Assembly: GCF_000283155.1 (NCBI RefSeq)
Contig: NW_004454178.1
Location: forward strand, 1,904,763 to 1,968,762
Source of the DNA: Ceratotherium simum simum
Taxonomy: Eukaryota > Chordata > Mammalia > Perissodactyla > Rhinocerotidae
Direction of reading: 5' to 3'
DNA length: 64,000 nt
Notes under the pieces: model-generated
Databases searched by the model: none
Told to the model about the DNA's origin: nothing
The model's input: only the letters and a program-made list of their open reading frames with translations
Shown here: piece by piece, positions 11,880 through 24,431 of the stretch
Position numbering within the stretch: the first letter of the stretch is position 1
Layout: each line of letters starts with the position of its first letter
Translations under genes and position numbers: made by a program

Positions 11880-13100
11880 ATTTGGGTAAGGCTTTATTTA
11901 TTTTGATTCTGTGCTGCTTCTGGTTGTATTTGAGAGCCTGTGCATTCCACCCTCCACAGCCTCTGCTGGAGTTGTCATTAGTGCCTTTGATGTGTTGCTT
12001 GTACCTCTGAGGTTGCTGGTACATTATTGCTTACAGTGTCACTGTGGTCATGGGTGTTGCCACAAGGTCATTGGGCTGGTAAGCACCTCTGTTGTTTTTG
12101 GGTTCCTCTGTTTCACAGGTTTCCCCACTGTGGTGGGGGAGGGGTAGAGTGAGATCAGAGCTGGGGTCAGAGATGCCTCTGCCACACCCAGATTTGTTGG
12201 GTCTACAGAAGCTACTGCTATGGGTGGGGCACCAGAATTGGGAGCACTGTTGCGGTTAGAGGGGACGAGGGTCATGGACCCCACTGTTGCTGTTACTAGG
12301 CTCTCTGTGGCCTCAGACACTGCTACGTCTAGGGGCCACTGGTGTACATGCTGTGTCCACTGCCGCTCCCAGGTTTTCTGAGGGTGCTGGCATTGCTGCT
12401 GGGTGGGCTAGGGTCATGGGCACCACCACCACTGCCACAGAGGAAACGAGACCTGGGTCGTAGGCACTGCCATGATTCCTGGAGCCTCTGGCCTTGGCAC
12501 CACCACAGTTCCTGGAACCTCAGGTTATGGATGACACCACTGCTGCTGGGAGCAGGGGGGCTGGGTTGCAGGTGCTGCATTTTTCCTGGAGTCTCCCATT
12601 GTAGGTGCTACCACATTTCCTGGAGACTCTGGTCTTGGGCACCACAGAGGTTTCTGGAGCCTTAGGTCACGAGCACCACTGCTGCTGCTGGGGGCACCAG
12701 GGTCTTGAATGCAGCCCCCACTGCTGGAAGGGCTGGGGTAGGAGGTGCCAGCACTGAGGGAGTGGAGGGGTGTTGGGTCTCGGGCACTGCTGCATTTCCT
12801 GGAGTCTTTGGGGGCATGGGCTGCCTCCATTCCTGGGCCTCTGTTTACGGGCACCACCACGGTTCCTGGACCCTACCATATCAGGAACCACTGTTGCTTC
12901 TCTCACCTGGCTCTACCACCTGGAAGATGTCTAGTCCACCCGCCTTCAGATGTATAGATGTGTGGATCTCTCAGGCATTCTGGTGTGTTGTGCAGAGGAT
13001 CCTTTTTTGGTCTGTGGATGTCCTACTGGTTATAACATTGAGAGGAGAGACAAAGAGAACAACTCACTCCGTTATGATGCTGACGTCACTCCTTCACTTC
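11880..13100 (-). promoter_or_regulatory. L1 5'UTR, GC-rich, with imperfect repeats
   Basis: This block is clearly more GC-rich than its surroundings and lies immediately upstream of L1 ORF1, where the internal L1 promoter is expected. A ttcctggag-type phrase with a cac-cac context recurs irregularly (near 12477, 12507, 12577, 12617, 12650, 12795 and 12866), like degenerate monomers. Long open frames on both strands (up to 147 codons) are by-products of high GC and are not taken as genes. A palindromic CRE-like TGACGTCA lies at the outer end. Confidence 0.65.
13081..13088. promoter_or_regulatory. CRE/ATF-like palindrome at L1 5' end
   Basis: An exact TGACGTCA, the cAMP-response element consensus, sits at the start of the L1 5'UTR. 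Function is inferred only from the motif and position. Confidence 0.4.
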
Positions 13101-13814
13101 TTTGGGTTGGTTTTCTTCTTTTTTTCACGTTGTTTTTCTCTCCTTTAGGGTAATCCTAATTTTCTCTGACTCTAATACCAAAACATACTGCAAAAGCAGT
13201 ATGTTAAACCATCAATAGCCCAGAATTATTTCAACTAATTTGCTTAGCCTTCGCCAAATTTTTTATCAGAATTTCTCACTAATAGCATTGCTTGCAGACA
13301 TGTGTTTTTCTTCCTTTTCTAAAAGTGCTAAAGAGGGCTGAAGTTGGAAGTAGAATGTAGAATTCATAGAAATAAAGGCCCTAAGGATTTCATAGACTGG
13401 GTGGTCATGCTTGCAAGGATTAAGAATTCTTTGTCCATTGACCTAGTTTGATCCTTAAATGTTACCCTCTGTGGAAGCATTAATGATAATTTGGGGGACA
13501 TAAAGCTACTTTCATGATAATAATACAAACTCCAAATACATCCAGTCTTTTGTCACTGGTAGTCCATGTCCTTGAAGCCTCTGCAAGTTTTCAGCCACTG
13601 AAGTTGTGTGCTGTTGAGTTTTAAATTTCATGCTGGTGCTTTATCTCAGTGAATCAGCCCTCATCTTGGGCTATTTTTGTGGAAAGAGGGTTTTCCAATG
13701 TGCTTACAAGGGACTGAATTAAACTTCTCAAACTGTATTGAAATCTGGAATAGCTGGAGAGCATAGTGGCTAAACCATAGACTCCTTTAAGTAGGACAAT
13801 CTCATGTCATTGTT
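13101..13814. other. No gene or repeat recognised
   Basis: AT-rich single-copy-like DNA beyond the L1 5' end. Confidence 0.5.
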
Positions 13815-13950
13815 TAGACAAGTGCTGCTCAAACTTTAATGTGTGTGTGTGTGGGTGGGTGGGTGGTGGGGAACAAAGGACCAGTGGGGCTGATATTCTG
13901 CATGATGATACAACTGGCCCATGGACCACAGTATGAGTAGCATACAGCCC
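13815..13950 (-). repeat. hAT-Charlie (MER5-like) relic with internal microsatellite
   Basis: The ends match MER5-type non-autonomous hAT sequence in reverse: gtgctgctcaaactttaatgtg on the left and ctggcccatggaccacagtatgagtagca on the right, with gatattctgcat between. The centre of the element is replaced by a (GT)n(GGGT)n tract (13841-13871). It encodes nothing. Confidence 0.6.
13841..13871 (+). repeat. (GT)n(GGGT)n microsatellite, G-quadruplex motif
   Basis: gtgtgtgtgt runs into GGG-T-GGG-T-GGG-TGGT-GGGG (13853-13871), four G-runs of three or more with loops of 1-4 bases, meeting the usual G-quadruplex pattern. Confidence 0.75.
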
Positions 13951-16334
13951 TACTGTGTTGGCCCTGGAGCTACAAAATTGACTCATGTTCTACTGGAAAA
14001 AGCTCTGTTGGGGAATCTGAAACTCCATGTGCCTTAACCAGAACATTTCTGATACTATTTTTATTTTATGGAATGTTGTTTTCGAAGCCGTTTCTCAGAA
14101 TGAAATAAGCCAGATACTTATTTCAGCAGAGATTATTATGAATCCAGGACTTACCTATGTAATGAACCACAAGATATATACAGATGAGAGTTGAAGTTTA
14201 TTTCAAAGAATAAAATGTTTATTAGAACACATTTCTATTTTCCTGTACAATAAAAGAAATCATATATCTGTGAGACACTTGCCCAGAGGTGAGATTCAGC
14301 TGGAACCCCATCCTGGCTGTCCCTGTTATTCATGGCTGATATCCGTGCATATTGGTCAGAGTCAGTGTCTGATGTGGAGACGCCTGTGTCACACGTGATG
14401 TTGAATAGTTTAATACCACCCTGAAGTGCTTCCTAAATGTAGTGCAACAGTACGACTGCCTTTCCTTTCTCCTGTGATTCAAGTGAACTTTGCATTTTTC
14501 ACATTTGACAGTGCTGAAGCCATTTTATGAACACATAAAAAATAAGATATTCAGATATATTGCCATTGATTTAGAGTCCAATGGCGCCCTTGAAATCGCA
14601 TAGCTCTGCTGTTTCCATGCACCAGGGCTCAGAAATCCCACATCCCTAGATATTCTGTGCAGCCATTTCCCCCAGAGTTCCAGCCACCTTCCCAGGACGC
14701 TGAGAAGAATAAGGGAAAGAATCTATAGATATTTCCACCTTTTCGGGTTGTGGAAACTCCACTGTTTCCCCTCCTTCTCTGTTCCTCCCTCTTCTCTGGA
14801 ACACTAAATACAATCTCCTCAATGGATAAGGCTTTCCCCAAGACAGGAAGAGAGTTGTTTCAGGGAAGTCTGCTTTTGCCCTACAACATGGACCTCTCCT
14901 GAAAATGGAAATACAGATGGGGCTGGCAGCTGGGGAATCCAGGGGAACAAAACATCATTCATATCACAATAACGTATCCTGCCACGTCTATTTTGGTACT
15001 CCTTCCCCTTTGTACACATACTCCATGTTCCTATTGTGAAGGCAGCACCTGTTACTTCTGGCTGTTAGCTTCCCTTTAATCTCTCTTCCCATTGTTCGTA
15101 TCCTGAAATATTATTAATTGTAAAAATTGTCTAAAAACAAATTTCTCAATCTGCCCCCAACTCTAAGTGGCTCATGCTAACAGATATTTGATCCATGCTC
15201 ATTTTCTGACCAAATCCTTGGCTACTCTCCGTGACACTATATAAAAGTTTCTCTGATCTCATTTTAGTACCAGAATTATTTTCATCCCTTCTTTGCTTGT
15301 ATTTGCCTCCTTGGCAGCTTATGCTCCCCAAACTGCTTTTAAAACACACAGTGAGTCCTGAATTAAGGATGATGCATTCTGGGTCTTTCACCCACACGTC
15401 ACCTAGGATGGGGCCCTGAAGGTGCTCTGTAACCCACTTCCACTTTCTGAGACATTTGATTTTTGGATACGTTTCTTTACCTTGTTTAATCTGCAATTCA
15501 GAATCCTCCTCCCCTGACACTATGGGTCTTCTAGAAGTCCTCAGCTATAGCACCTAATAGAATCCCATATGGGCTGCATTTTTTCTCCTACCCTCTCTTA
15601 CAGGCCCGAAGTCCAGGACTGTGACACTTATCATGGTTTCCTTGGGTCTTCTTACCAGCTCTTCTATCTTCATTATGAATCTTCCCTCCCTTTAAAAAAG
15701 TGGCACAAATTTTGTTTAAATTCTGTCACAAGTGATGTGGCCACATATACCACCCTCCTAGGTCCTCTGCTCTGGGCATCTGTCCTGAGAAATCTGCAGA
15801 AACTATCTTTCACTCTTCCGTACCAAGGCACAGTCCCAGTAGTATGGTGGAAACATTTACTCTTATGTGGTGTACTTACCCAGCAGCGTTTGCCAAGAAC
15901 AGCTCTAGTGTCTCCAGCATGTCCCTCTCCTGTGAGGATGTTCTCAGTACAATTTCTGTTCATCCAGTGTCTACTTTTGCCCCTCGGCAGCTTGTTCTGT
16001 GACTTGCTGTGACTCAGGCACAGCCTTGCCCTGCCCTATAGTAATACCCTCTGTACCCTCAGCTCCGGTAGTACAGACCTGGTACAATACTTCAACTAGT
16101 AGATGGCAAGGTAGGTGCAGTTTATTATTGAGCGTCCATAACCTCCAGGCAGGCACCTACATGGAGGCCAAGATACCCTTTACTTTGGATTAAGTTGTAT
16201 CTAACAACCCATGCTCATCTCCACACGGTGTCACATTCTCCAATGTCACCAAGATCCTCAGCTGACATGAGTCCTTCTCTCTCAGGTCTTGGTATATGAA
16301 TCTGTTAGTCACTTGTAAACCAATCTGGCTCTCT
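13951..16334. other. Unclassified 2.4-kb stretch
   Basis: No gene recognised. Open frames of 124 codons (15520-15146, minus) and 147 codons (15569-16012, plus) have no domain signature, and the latter overlaps another frame on the other strand (15963-15673). Pyrimidine-rich segments near 15490-15600 and the evenly open frames would also suit an old LTR or retrovirus-like relic; that is a guess. Confidence 0.45.
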
Positions 16335-19300
16335 TTGAATTGATGCATGTTTTTGCATATAATTTGTTTGTTTTCATTATTTAGTGTATTGTATTGTAAA
16401 AATAGTATAATTTATTTATTTATTCTACTGCTGATGGGCATTTGGATTGTTTCCAGTTTGGGGCTATTAAGAATAATATTGTTCTGAACACGCTTGTATT
16501 TGTATTTTGGTGAACATATATATGTATGTCTGTTAAAATTTGAATTGCTGGGTGATAAGTCTATGTTTAACATTCGTAGATACTTATATATTTCAAAGTT
16601 GTTATTATCAATTTATACTACCATAAGCTGTGTTTGAGAATTACAGATTTTTTTACATTTTTACAGACACCTGATATTGTCAGTCCTTCTAGTGGGTATG
16701 TGGTATTAGATAAAGGATTCATTTTAATCCTTCTGGTGGGTATGTGGTGGTATTTCATTGTAATTTTACTTTACATTTTCCTGATGATTATTGTGGTTGA
16801 GAACATTTCATATGTTCGCTGGTCATTTTGCAAAGTGTCTGTTCAAGCCTCTTCTTCATTTGTTTTAATTGAGTTGTCTGTCTTTTTCTTAAATATTCTT
16901 GATATGAGCCCGTTTCCTTTTGCATGTATTCAAATGTTTTCTTCCACTCAGTGGCTTATTTTCATGTTTTCTACTGGTATTTCTCAATGAATATATGTCC
17001 TTAATTTTAATGCATTCCAATTTATCAATTTTTCCTTTTTGTTTAATGCTTGTGTGTGTGTCTTGTTTAAGATAATTTTGGATATCCTGAGGTCATTAAG
17101 ATATTCTCTTGTGTTATTTTAAAAAAAATTTATGGTATTCCCTTTATATTTTGATCAAAATTCCATCAGGGCTTGATTTGTGTATGATATGAGGTAGAAA
17201 TAATGATCATTTTTTCCCCATATATATGTCCATTGATCCAGCACCATTTGTTGAAAAGAGCATCCTACCTACACTGCACCGCAAGGTCACTTCTGGAATA
17301 TATCAAGTGTCTAAATAGATATGAGTTTGCTTCTGAATTCTCTATTCCATTCCATTGGCCTAATTGTGTATAATTACCACTTTTTCTGAATAACTATAGT
17401 TGTATGATAAGTCTTGATAGCTGGTTGTATAAGTCATCCAACTTTGATTTTTAATATTAGATCTGTTATTTTGGCTCATTGTATTTTCATATAAATTTTA
17501 GATTCTGCATTTTAATTTTCACCAAAAAATCTGCTGTAATTGCATGAATAATTGATCCATTTGGGGAAAACTGACATCTTTACAACGTTGTTTTCCATTC
17601 CACGTGCATTATGTATTCTACTTTCTATTTACTCTCTTTTTATTAGGTCCTTAATTTTCTCAATAATGACTTTTAGTTGTGTATATAATTTATAACATTT
17701 GTTAGAGTTATTATTGAATACTTGATGTTTCTTGATGCCACTATACATTGTATTATTTATTAAACTTCATTTTTTGGTTTTTCTTCTGTGTACATATAAA
17801 TATAATTGATGTTAATATTTTTATGTTAGATTCATATGCAATAATTTTTCAAATTCACAAATTAATTCTAATAGTTTTCTCTATATTGTATTGGGTTCGT
17901 TAAGTATAATATAATTTCAAATCTGCATATAATAAGAGTTTTATTGCTTTGTATTATTCTTTTTGATCCCGTATTTTTCTTTCTTTCCATTGACTTATTG
18001 CACCGGCTAGACTTTCTAGTCAAATACTGAATAGAAGACAAGGAAATTCCATCATTACTGATGGTACAGAGAAAGTTTTCAATATTTTATCAAGTATGAT
18101 ATTTGCTCTAGACATTTTATAGATATCCTTTGTCAGATTAAGAAAGCTATCTTTTATTCTTAGTTTATTAAGAGTTTCCTTTTTTTCTTGAACAGGTATT
18201 CAATTTTATCAAATGCTTTTTCTGACTTTACAGGGCCGATCATATTATTTTTCTCTGTTATTCACTTAATGTTATGATATTCATTGATTTTACCTTGATA
18301 AAGCAACCTTGAATTTGTGAAATACGTTGTGACATATTCTCATTTTTATATATCAGTGGATTTAGTTTGCTGAAATTTTGTTTAGGAATGTTATGTCTAT
18401 GTTCATGAAAGAGATTGGGCTATAATTTTTCTATCTTGTAATATTCTTGTCTGGTTTTGCAGATAAGTGTTATACTGAGTTTGTTAAATGAATTGTGAAA
18501 TATTCCCTCTTTTTCTGTCTCTGAAAGAGTTTGTGTAAGCTTTCTTTTATCTTGGCCTAGAATTTTTGTTTTGGGAGGATTTCTGATTTTAGATTGTATT
18601 TCCTTAGCAAAGTATTTAAATTTTCTATTCCTTTATTTATTTATTTATTGGGTCAATTTTGTTAAGTTTCTTCTAGTGTATACTTGATTTATTATTATAA
18701 ACAATTTATCTTTTTCTTTAACTTTCTTTGAGCTTAATTTGCTCTTCTTTAAAACTTTTTGCAGTGGTCGATAAGGTTATTGATTCTCAGGTTTTTATTT
18801 CTAATATATTTATTTAGGGCAATCAGTTTTCCACTAAGCATTGCTTTAGTTCAATCTCACAGGTTTTGATATGTTGTATGTTAATTATTGCATGTAAAAG
18901 ACTTTATTATTACCATTGTAATTTCTTGTTTAATCTATGGTTATTTAGAATTTTATTGCTTACTTTCCAAAGAATTGGAGACTTTTGCTTTGTGTTTTTG
19001 CTGTTTATTTTTAGCTTAGTTTCACAACTATCAGAGAGCATATTCTGTTTTAATCTATTTTAAGACCTAACATATGGTCTTGTTTTTAATGCTCCAAAGA
19101 CCCTCGAAAAGAACATGTATTTTGCAGTTGATACGGTGATCATTTCTGCTGTCTATATTCTGCTGTTAGATTCATCTACTGAATTCTTGACTTCTGTTGT
19201 ATATATTTTTTCAGTTTTCAAATTTCTATTTGGGACCTTTTATAGATTCCTGTTCTCTGGTGAAATTTCTTTTATCTACTTTATTGAAACTATTAAGCAC

Positions 19301-19990
19301 AGTTATTTTAAAGTCCAGTTCTGATAATTCCAATATCCAAATCACAGATTCAGTCCTCTGTTTTTCTTTTGCTTTGGTCTTTTCTTTCTGTCTTCCGGCA
19401 TGCCTAGTAATTTTACAGAACGCCAGGCACTGTGCGTGAAAATTGTACAAATAATGCGCGGTCATGAATGACGCTCTCTTCCTTTGGGATTCAAACTCAA
19501 AGTCTAGAGTATCTTCCAGGGATGCTCTTCCGTTGTAGGACCTGGACTTCAATTTTCGCGTCCTATGCTCTGTGAGATCATGGAAAGCCATTCCTGTCTT
19601 CCCAGGTTCTTAGCTACCACTGCTCCGTTCTTAGCTTCTCCTTATGTGCTGTTTATAAATTGTCAAATGCCTCAAGGGGAAAATAGCTGCACAATTTGGG
19701 GCTTACCTCGTTGAGCTTTCCTCCTGCCCTGTGTCTTGGCCTTTAATCTGGGCTGTTTTGGAAGCTCCCAACTCCAGTGTTTGTCTGCACATCTCTGAAG
19801 ACTGCTGGAAACTTGGCTCAGGTTCCCAGGCTTTCAGCCACTAATCCCTGGTCCACTTTTTAGCCTTTTGGTCTTATGCCACTTACCAATCAGCCAAGCC
19901 ATGAGGTAAGACACACCACCAAATATTGGACTCATCTCAATGTGATTCCTCTTTTCTCAAGGATCCTGGACCCTCAAGTCCTGGCTGCCT
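16335..19990 (-). mobile_element. Old, decayed L1 (L1M type)
   Basis: Minus-strand L1 in the usual order when read on the plus strand: attgtttccagtttggggctatt and ttgaattgctgggtgat (ORF2 3' part), ccattgatccagcaccatttgttgaaaagagc (about 17231), tcaaatgctttttctgac (about 18210), ctcgaaaagaacatgtattttgcag (about 19102), and an outer part with ggcatgcctagtaattttacagaacgccaggc (about 19398). No long frame survives. An internal tandem duplication lies at 16684-16750. The outer border near 19990 is approximate, and the terminal part also resembles HAL1-like 5' sequence. Confidence 0.7.
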
Positions 19991-22384
19991 CAGCAACTTT
20001 TTGATGGCTTTAAACATTTTTTTTTTCTTTAAATTTAATTTTGCACAGCTTCTCAACTTGTTCTCATAGGAAGATTACCAGAAAGAGAAGACACTCAATA
20101 AATTTAAATTTCTTTCTCTCATTTCTCTTTTGGAAAATAAGGGAATAATATTTTGCATATCATGAAACATCGTGAAAATTCAAAATCACTATCTCCTTGA
20201 ATTAATATTTTTTTAATTTAAAACTTTTTTCCTCATGTTTGACCTCTTATTAGAGCTCATTTTTCTGAATTTAGTATAGGATTTGTTAAATAAAATTTCT
20301 TACTTTTATTTCTTAAGTGATCTATTATGACTTTTATCCTGAGAAGAAGGATATGGGGAATTTCTAGTATTCCTCATATCTGCATTATTTTCCATTGAGT
20401 AAATACAGTTAAGTCACGGAAAGTGAGGATCTTTCTTTCTTTTTTGAATACGAAAAGTTTTACTCTGACTCTCTTGTCATATGCTTTCTGTGCAATTTAA
20501 TGAATTTTTCCAGTGAAACCCACTGCATTCACACCATTCTCTAGGACCTGAGACTATGTTCTCTACACCTTAAAAATAACAATTTCCTCACTATTTTCCA
20601 GACCTGGCATGTTTTAATGAAAATGCTTGCACAGAAGCTAGCACATTACCTTGCTTCATGCCTTTCACGACACTGATGCTTTTCTGCTCTATTTCCTAGG
20701 TCATCCCATATGATTAATAGATTTTTCTTCTTTTGGCTTCTTATTTGTGTGCTACCTTTTCTATAAATTATTGTGAACATTCACTTGATCATTTTTTGAT
20801 AATCAGTGACCTACAATTATAAGCACTTGGAGGATAACTGACCCATCAGAGATGTCATTGTCAGCAACAGCTAGCGCTGAGTACCCTCTGACCATGTGAC
20901 ACATCGTGTGCTAGGTACTCCAGGAATCACTCCACCCCCACCTTGATTTAGATCATAGCACTGGTTTTCGTGATTTGAACTTTTTTGAGAATGAGACCCT
21001 GTGACTCAATAGGTAATCCAGGGTAAGAAAGTCCAGCATCTGAGAACTGCGTCCACTTCATTGTATTCATGTTGTTTGATCTTTCCGTGCTCTCTTTCCA
21101 CGCTGTGCTCCCTTCTCCACGCCTCTTCCTGGTTGATTCTGTTATACTTTATACATACTTCTACTATGCTATCATTATTTAGATTGTAGTAAATTGCTGT
21201 AGGGTCCAGATCCCATCTTACAATGTGAGGGCCCTTGAGAATCAGCACAATGTCTTGCTTATCTTTATTTATCTTGTAAACACTTAACATACATTTGCTA
21301 AATTGTCTTAAATTGATTAAAATAAGGAACTAAGTGGGACGTCTATTAACCTAATCATGCGATAGTTCAGTGAAGAGCTTTGGAAAATAATCATACTACT
21401 ACATGGGATTATTTGTTTCTTTCCTCTTTATTCACTTTGGGGACTCACCTCAGATTGATGCACCAGGAATTTAGCAGATCCTTTAGATTCTGAGTACTTA
21501 TCGAGACTACTCCACTTTGCAAGGCATTGAAAATCCACATTTTGGGTTAATATGAGCAGAGTCACTATACCTTTCTGTATAAACACTCACAAATGAAATG
21601 AAAGGTAACGTGTAAACTTGACGTCCATATCTTGGATGTTCACAGATAGTTTTATTCCGAATTACTTTCTTCATGAATCTTCTTGGGGCCCTTTCAAAAT
21701 TCTGTTGCTCTTGATCTAGACTTTAGTGAGGAAAGATATTTGGCCTTTTTTCTCTTTTAAGGGTTTAGATTTTTTATTTAAAATGAGATTTTTTTCAGTT
21801 GTGTGATATCGATGGTATTTCTGATTCAGCATAACATTTCCTGCCTTAATGTGACCTGAACTGATATGGTCTTGCTGGACTTTCGGTCACTTCTCCAGAG
21901 ACATCCATCAGTGCTACAGCCCAAGGTCACTCCATATCTTTTTTTTCTGGACAGCAGATGGCCTCCACTTCAGGGGGTGTCTTGTAAGTTTATCAATTTT
22001 CTGGGCCTGAGCCTGTGTTATAATCCTTGTTACTACTTTTCGTTTTATTTAATCTCTGACTCAGGATGAAATTCACAAATGCAAATATAGATAATAATTG
22101 TTGTAGCAAGTGGTAAAGTTTGATTACGGGTAATTTATAAGAGAAATTTTTAAGAATTAAATACACAATAAAGGAAAAACTCTTGGTGCCCACAAATGAT
22201 GTTTGATGAATAGTAAGATCTCAAAGCATGCAACTGGGGAGTATATACTTTTTGGTATGCTTTATTATACTTTGGTTATTTTTCATATCAATGGAAACAA
22301 TGTATATTGAGATTGAGATGTATATTGAGATTAAGAAGCAATGGATCACAAATGAAAAAAGCACACATGTAAATGAAAAAATCA
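19991..22384. other. No gene recognised; possible small L2 piece
   Basis: AT-rich DNA. Near 21220-21300 the order gagaatcagcacaatgtcttgcttatctttatttatcttgtaaacactt resembles an L2 3' end but is short. A 94-codon minus-strand frame at 21290-21006 has no recognisable motif. Confidence 0.45.
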
Positions 22385-22500
22385 TTGCTTTAAGTCTTAG
22401 CTCTGACACTTGGGAAAGTCACTTGTTTGAGCTTCTCAATCCTAAACTGTTCAACAGAGCTATAGCTAATATTCAAGAAATTGTTCTGGTGATTTGTTAG
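22385..22500 (+). repeat. Possible MIR SINE fragment
   Basis: The run taagtcttagctctgacacttgggaaagtcacttgtttgagcttctcaatcctaaactg follows the MIR core order (gctctgccactta, tgaccttgggcaag, cctcagtttcctcatctgtaaa). It is diverged. Confidence 0.4.
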
Positions 22501-23394
22501 ACTAAAATTAAGAATCGGTACTCACATCTTCACAAATGACAAAGCACCTCTCAGATAGTCTCACTTCCCCTCATTTTGTCCCTTCTCACTTGTTTGTATG
22601 GGCTTGCAGATTTATCATCCCCATTAAAATGAGCCAGCTAAAGTGGGAACATTAACAATAGTAGCTCCATTAATTGGGTGATACATATAATGCAACGCAA
22701 TACATCTTTAGCTCTCATAAGAACTCTCCAAAGTAGTAGTTGGGTTTTCTGTGAAAAATGAAAGTGAATTACACCCTACCTCCCTGCTGAGCATGAAACC
22801 AATGAGAAGTAGACGTGAGTGTCTGAGAGAGATCAATATATCAGCTTTTCATGAGAAAGCAGGACTCGATAATGCAACTACAAATGGGCCTCCTGGTCTA
22901 GTACTTCTCCCCCTGAATGTAGACAATGTTGCCCACCTACAGGTAGATAAAGTACTCAGAAAAAACACCTTGCCAGATGCATGAGAGAATCTTGGCTTCC
23001 CCTATAACTTTGAACTTAGAGAACCTCCAGATTCTAAATTTTGACTGACTTGGGCCTCCAAACCTGCTTCTAGAAGGAAACCTTCAGACCCATCGGGAAC
23101 ATTAATGCATGATACATGAGTACAGGAAGAGAATGTTTTAGTTCTGCACACAAGATATCATGGACAATAGATGGGAACAGTCACGGTAATAACTTAACCC
23201 GTCCCAATAGAAGGATGTGACCAGTGGTGTCAGACTCTTCCTCTCTCTCCAATCAGATAAATCAGTGTCTACCTCCTGCAGAGAAGTATGCTTAACACAA
23301 GGGGTTTAGAGACAGATGATCCCAAGATATTGCTTCAAAACTCTTCCTTCCTAGGGAGTAGACTGGATATCACCTTTCTGGAAACTTGGGGGGA
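22501..23394. other. No gene or repeat recognised
   Basis: Single-copy-like DNA. Frames at 22751-22984 and 23288-23509 lack any domain signature. Confidence 0.5.
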
Positions 23395-23570
23395 GAGGAA
23401 TGTGATTCCCTCAAGTGGAAGTTATTATTTCTGCCACCTTACAGATAATATCAGAGGGCCTCAGGAGTTAGGTCACTTGCACAAGATCTCTCACAGAGTG
23501 AACGAATGATAGAGAGCAAGGATTCAAAACCAAATTTTCAGACTCCCATCGTCTATATTCTTTAAAGGTA
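23395..23570 (-). repeat. MIR SINE
   Basis: Reversed MIR order on the plus strand: accttacagataatatcagagg, ttaggtcacttgcacaagatctctcacagagtgaacg, gaaccaaattttcagactccc near the end. It overlaps the end of a chance open frame. Confidence 0.5.
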
Positions 23571-23769
23571 GCCAAGGAGACAGACACAACAAAACTGATG
23601 TGAAAACAATGTTTTGGGACACTGCAGCTGCATATGTCCAATAACCAGGCACAGATATTTATCTGATTTTGAGGATCATTATGCAGATCAAATTAGCTAA
23701 TGCATATTAAAGTGATTTGTAAACTTAAAGTTATGAACATATTACTGATGATTATCGCAGTTAATATTT
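23571..23769. other. No gene or repeat recognised
   Basis: Short spacer between two MIR-like fragments in opposite orientation. Confidence 0.4.
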
Positions 23770-23925
23770 CTCTGCATCAACTTCCTTTTCTATAGTATAA
23801 GGTTAACGATTCTTGCCTTGGCTGCACCCTGGATTGCTGTGAGGATTAAATACAATAACGTACCTGGAAGTTCTGTATAAACTGTGAAACACTATACAAA
23901 TGGAGGTTACCATTATTGATTTGTA
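23770..23925 (+). repeat. MIR SINE, 3' half
   Basis: cttccttttctatagtataaggttaacgattcttgccttgg, gctgtgaggattaaatacaataacgtacctgg and a final accattattg match the 3' half of MIR. Confidence 0.55.
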
Positions 23926-24189
23926 CATTAATTGTGAGTCCTCAAACATGAGTTAGTTAATGCTTTAATGATGAAAATCTGTTAGAAAATGCGGTTATAA
24001 AGTAAATAGAGTTGAGACCACAATTTCAGAGGAACAGAATGTGGCCAAGAGACTGGTTAGTCTAATTGAACATTGCATCTTATTGATTTTGTGGTTTCTT
24101 TCTACTTTCCAGCCCAGAATGCAGAGAAGCTAAAAGGTGTGGACATTGGAAAACATCCATGTAAATTCAATTCATCAACTTGGTAGCTC

Positions 24190-24345
24190 TCTTGTTGCTC
24201 AAAGTGTGGTCCCTGGACCAGTAGTTTGGGAATCACCTGGAAGCTTGTTAAACATATAGAGTCTCAGATCCACCCCAGACCCACTGAATCAGAATCTTTA
24301 GTTTAACAACCTTCAGGAACACTGCTCCACTGAAAGTAATAAAAC
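24190..24345 (+). repeat. MER5A-like hAT-Charlie element
   Basis: gctcaaagtgtggtccctggaccag, atcacctggaagcttgttaaa, agatccaccccagacccactgaatcagaatctttag occur in the same order as MER5A. It is a non-autonomous hAT relic with no coding capacity. Confidence 0.75.
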
Positions 24346-24431
24346 AGTGATTTATTACACCACTAAAAGCACATGTGATTATTAGATTTTTGTAACACAA
24401 CCAGGAAACTTTTCCTTCAATAGTATTTATG

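Larger units (their letters stand above)
5759..13100 (-). mobile_element. Near full-length L1, three EREs inserted
   Basis: A single minus-strand L1 reads from a GC-rich 5'UTR (about 13100 down to 11880) through ORF1 (about 11858-10600), a spacer, ORF2 (about 10150-5962) and a 3'UTR ending near 5759. Subtracting the three EREs at 6315, 9836 and 11389 leaves about 6.6 kb, close to a complete mammalian L1. Both reading frames carry many stops and frameshifts, so the copy is not active. The 3' end lacks a long poly-A tail and I could not define a convincing target duplication. Exact borders are uncertain by tens of bases. Confidence 0.85.

Noticed and set aside
12048..13157. Several overlapping open frames of 67-147 codons on both strands
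   Set aside because: They lie in the GC-rich L1 5'UTR, where stop codons are rare; no domain is visible and frames compete on both strands.
15569..16012. 147-codon plus-strand frame
   Set aside because: No recognisable domain, a competing frame on the other strand, and no splice or start context that supports it.
24104..24172. Possible exon after tttctactttccag
   Set aside because: Short (about 16 codons before a stop), no good donor; acceptor-like sequences are common by chance.
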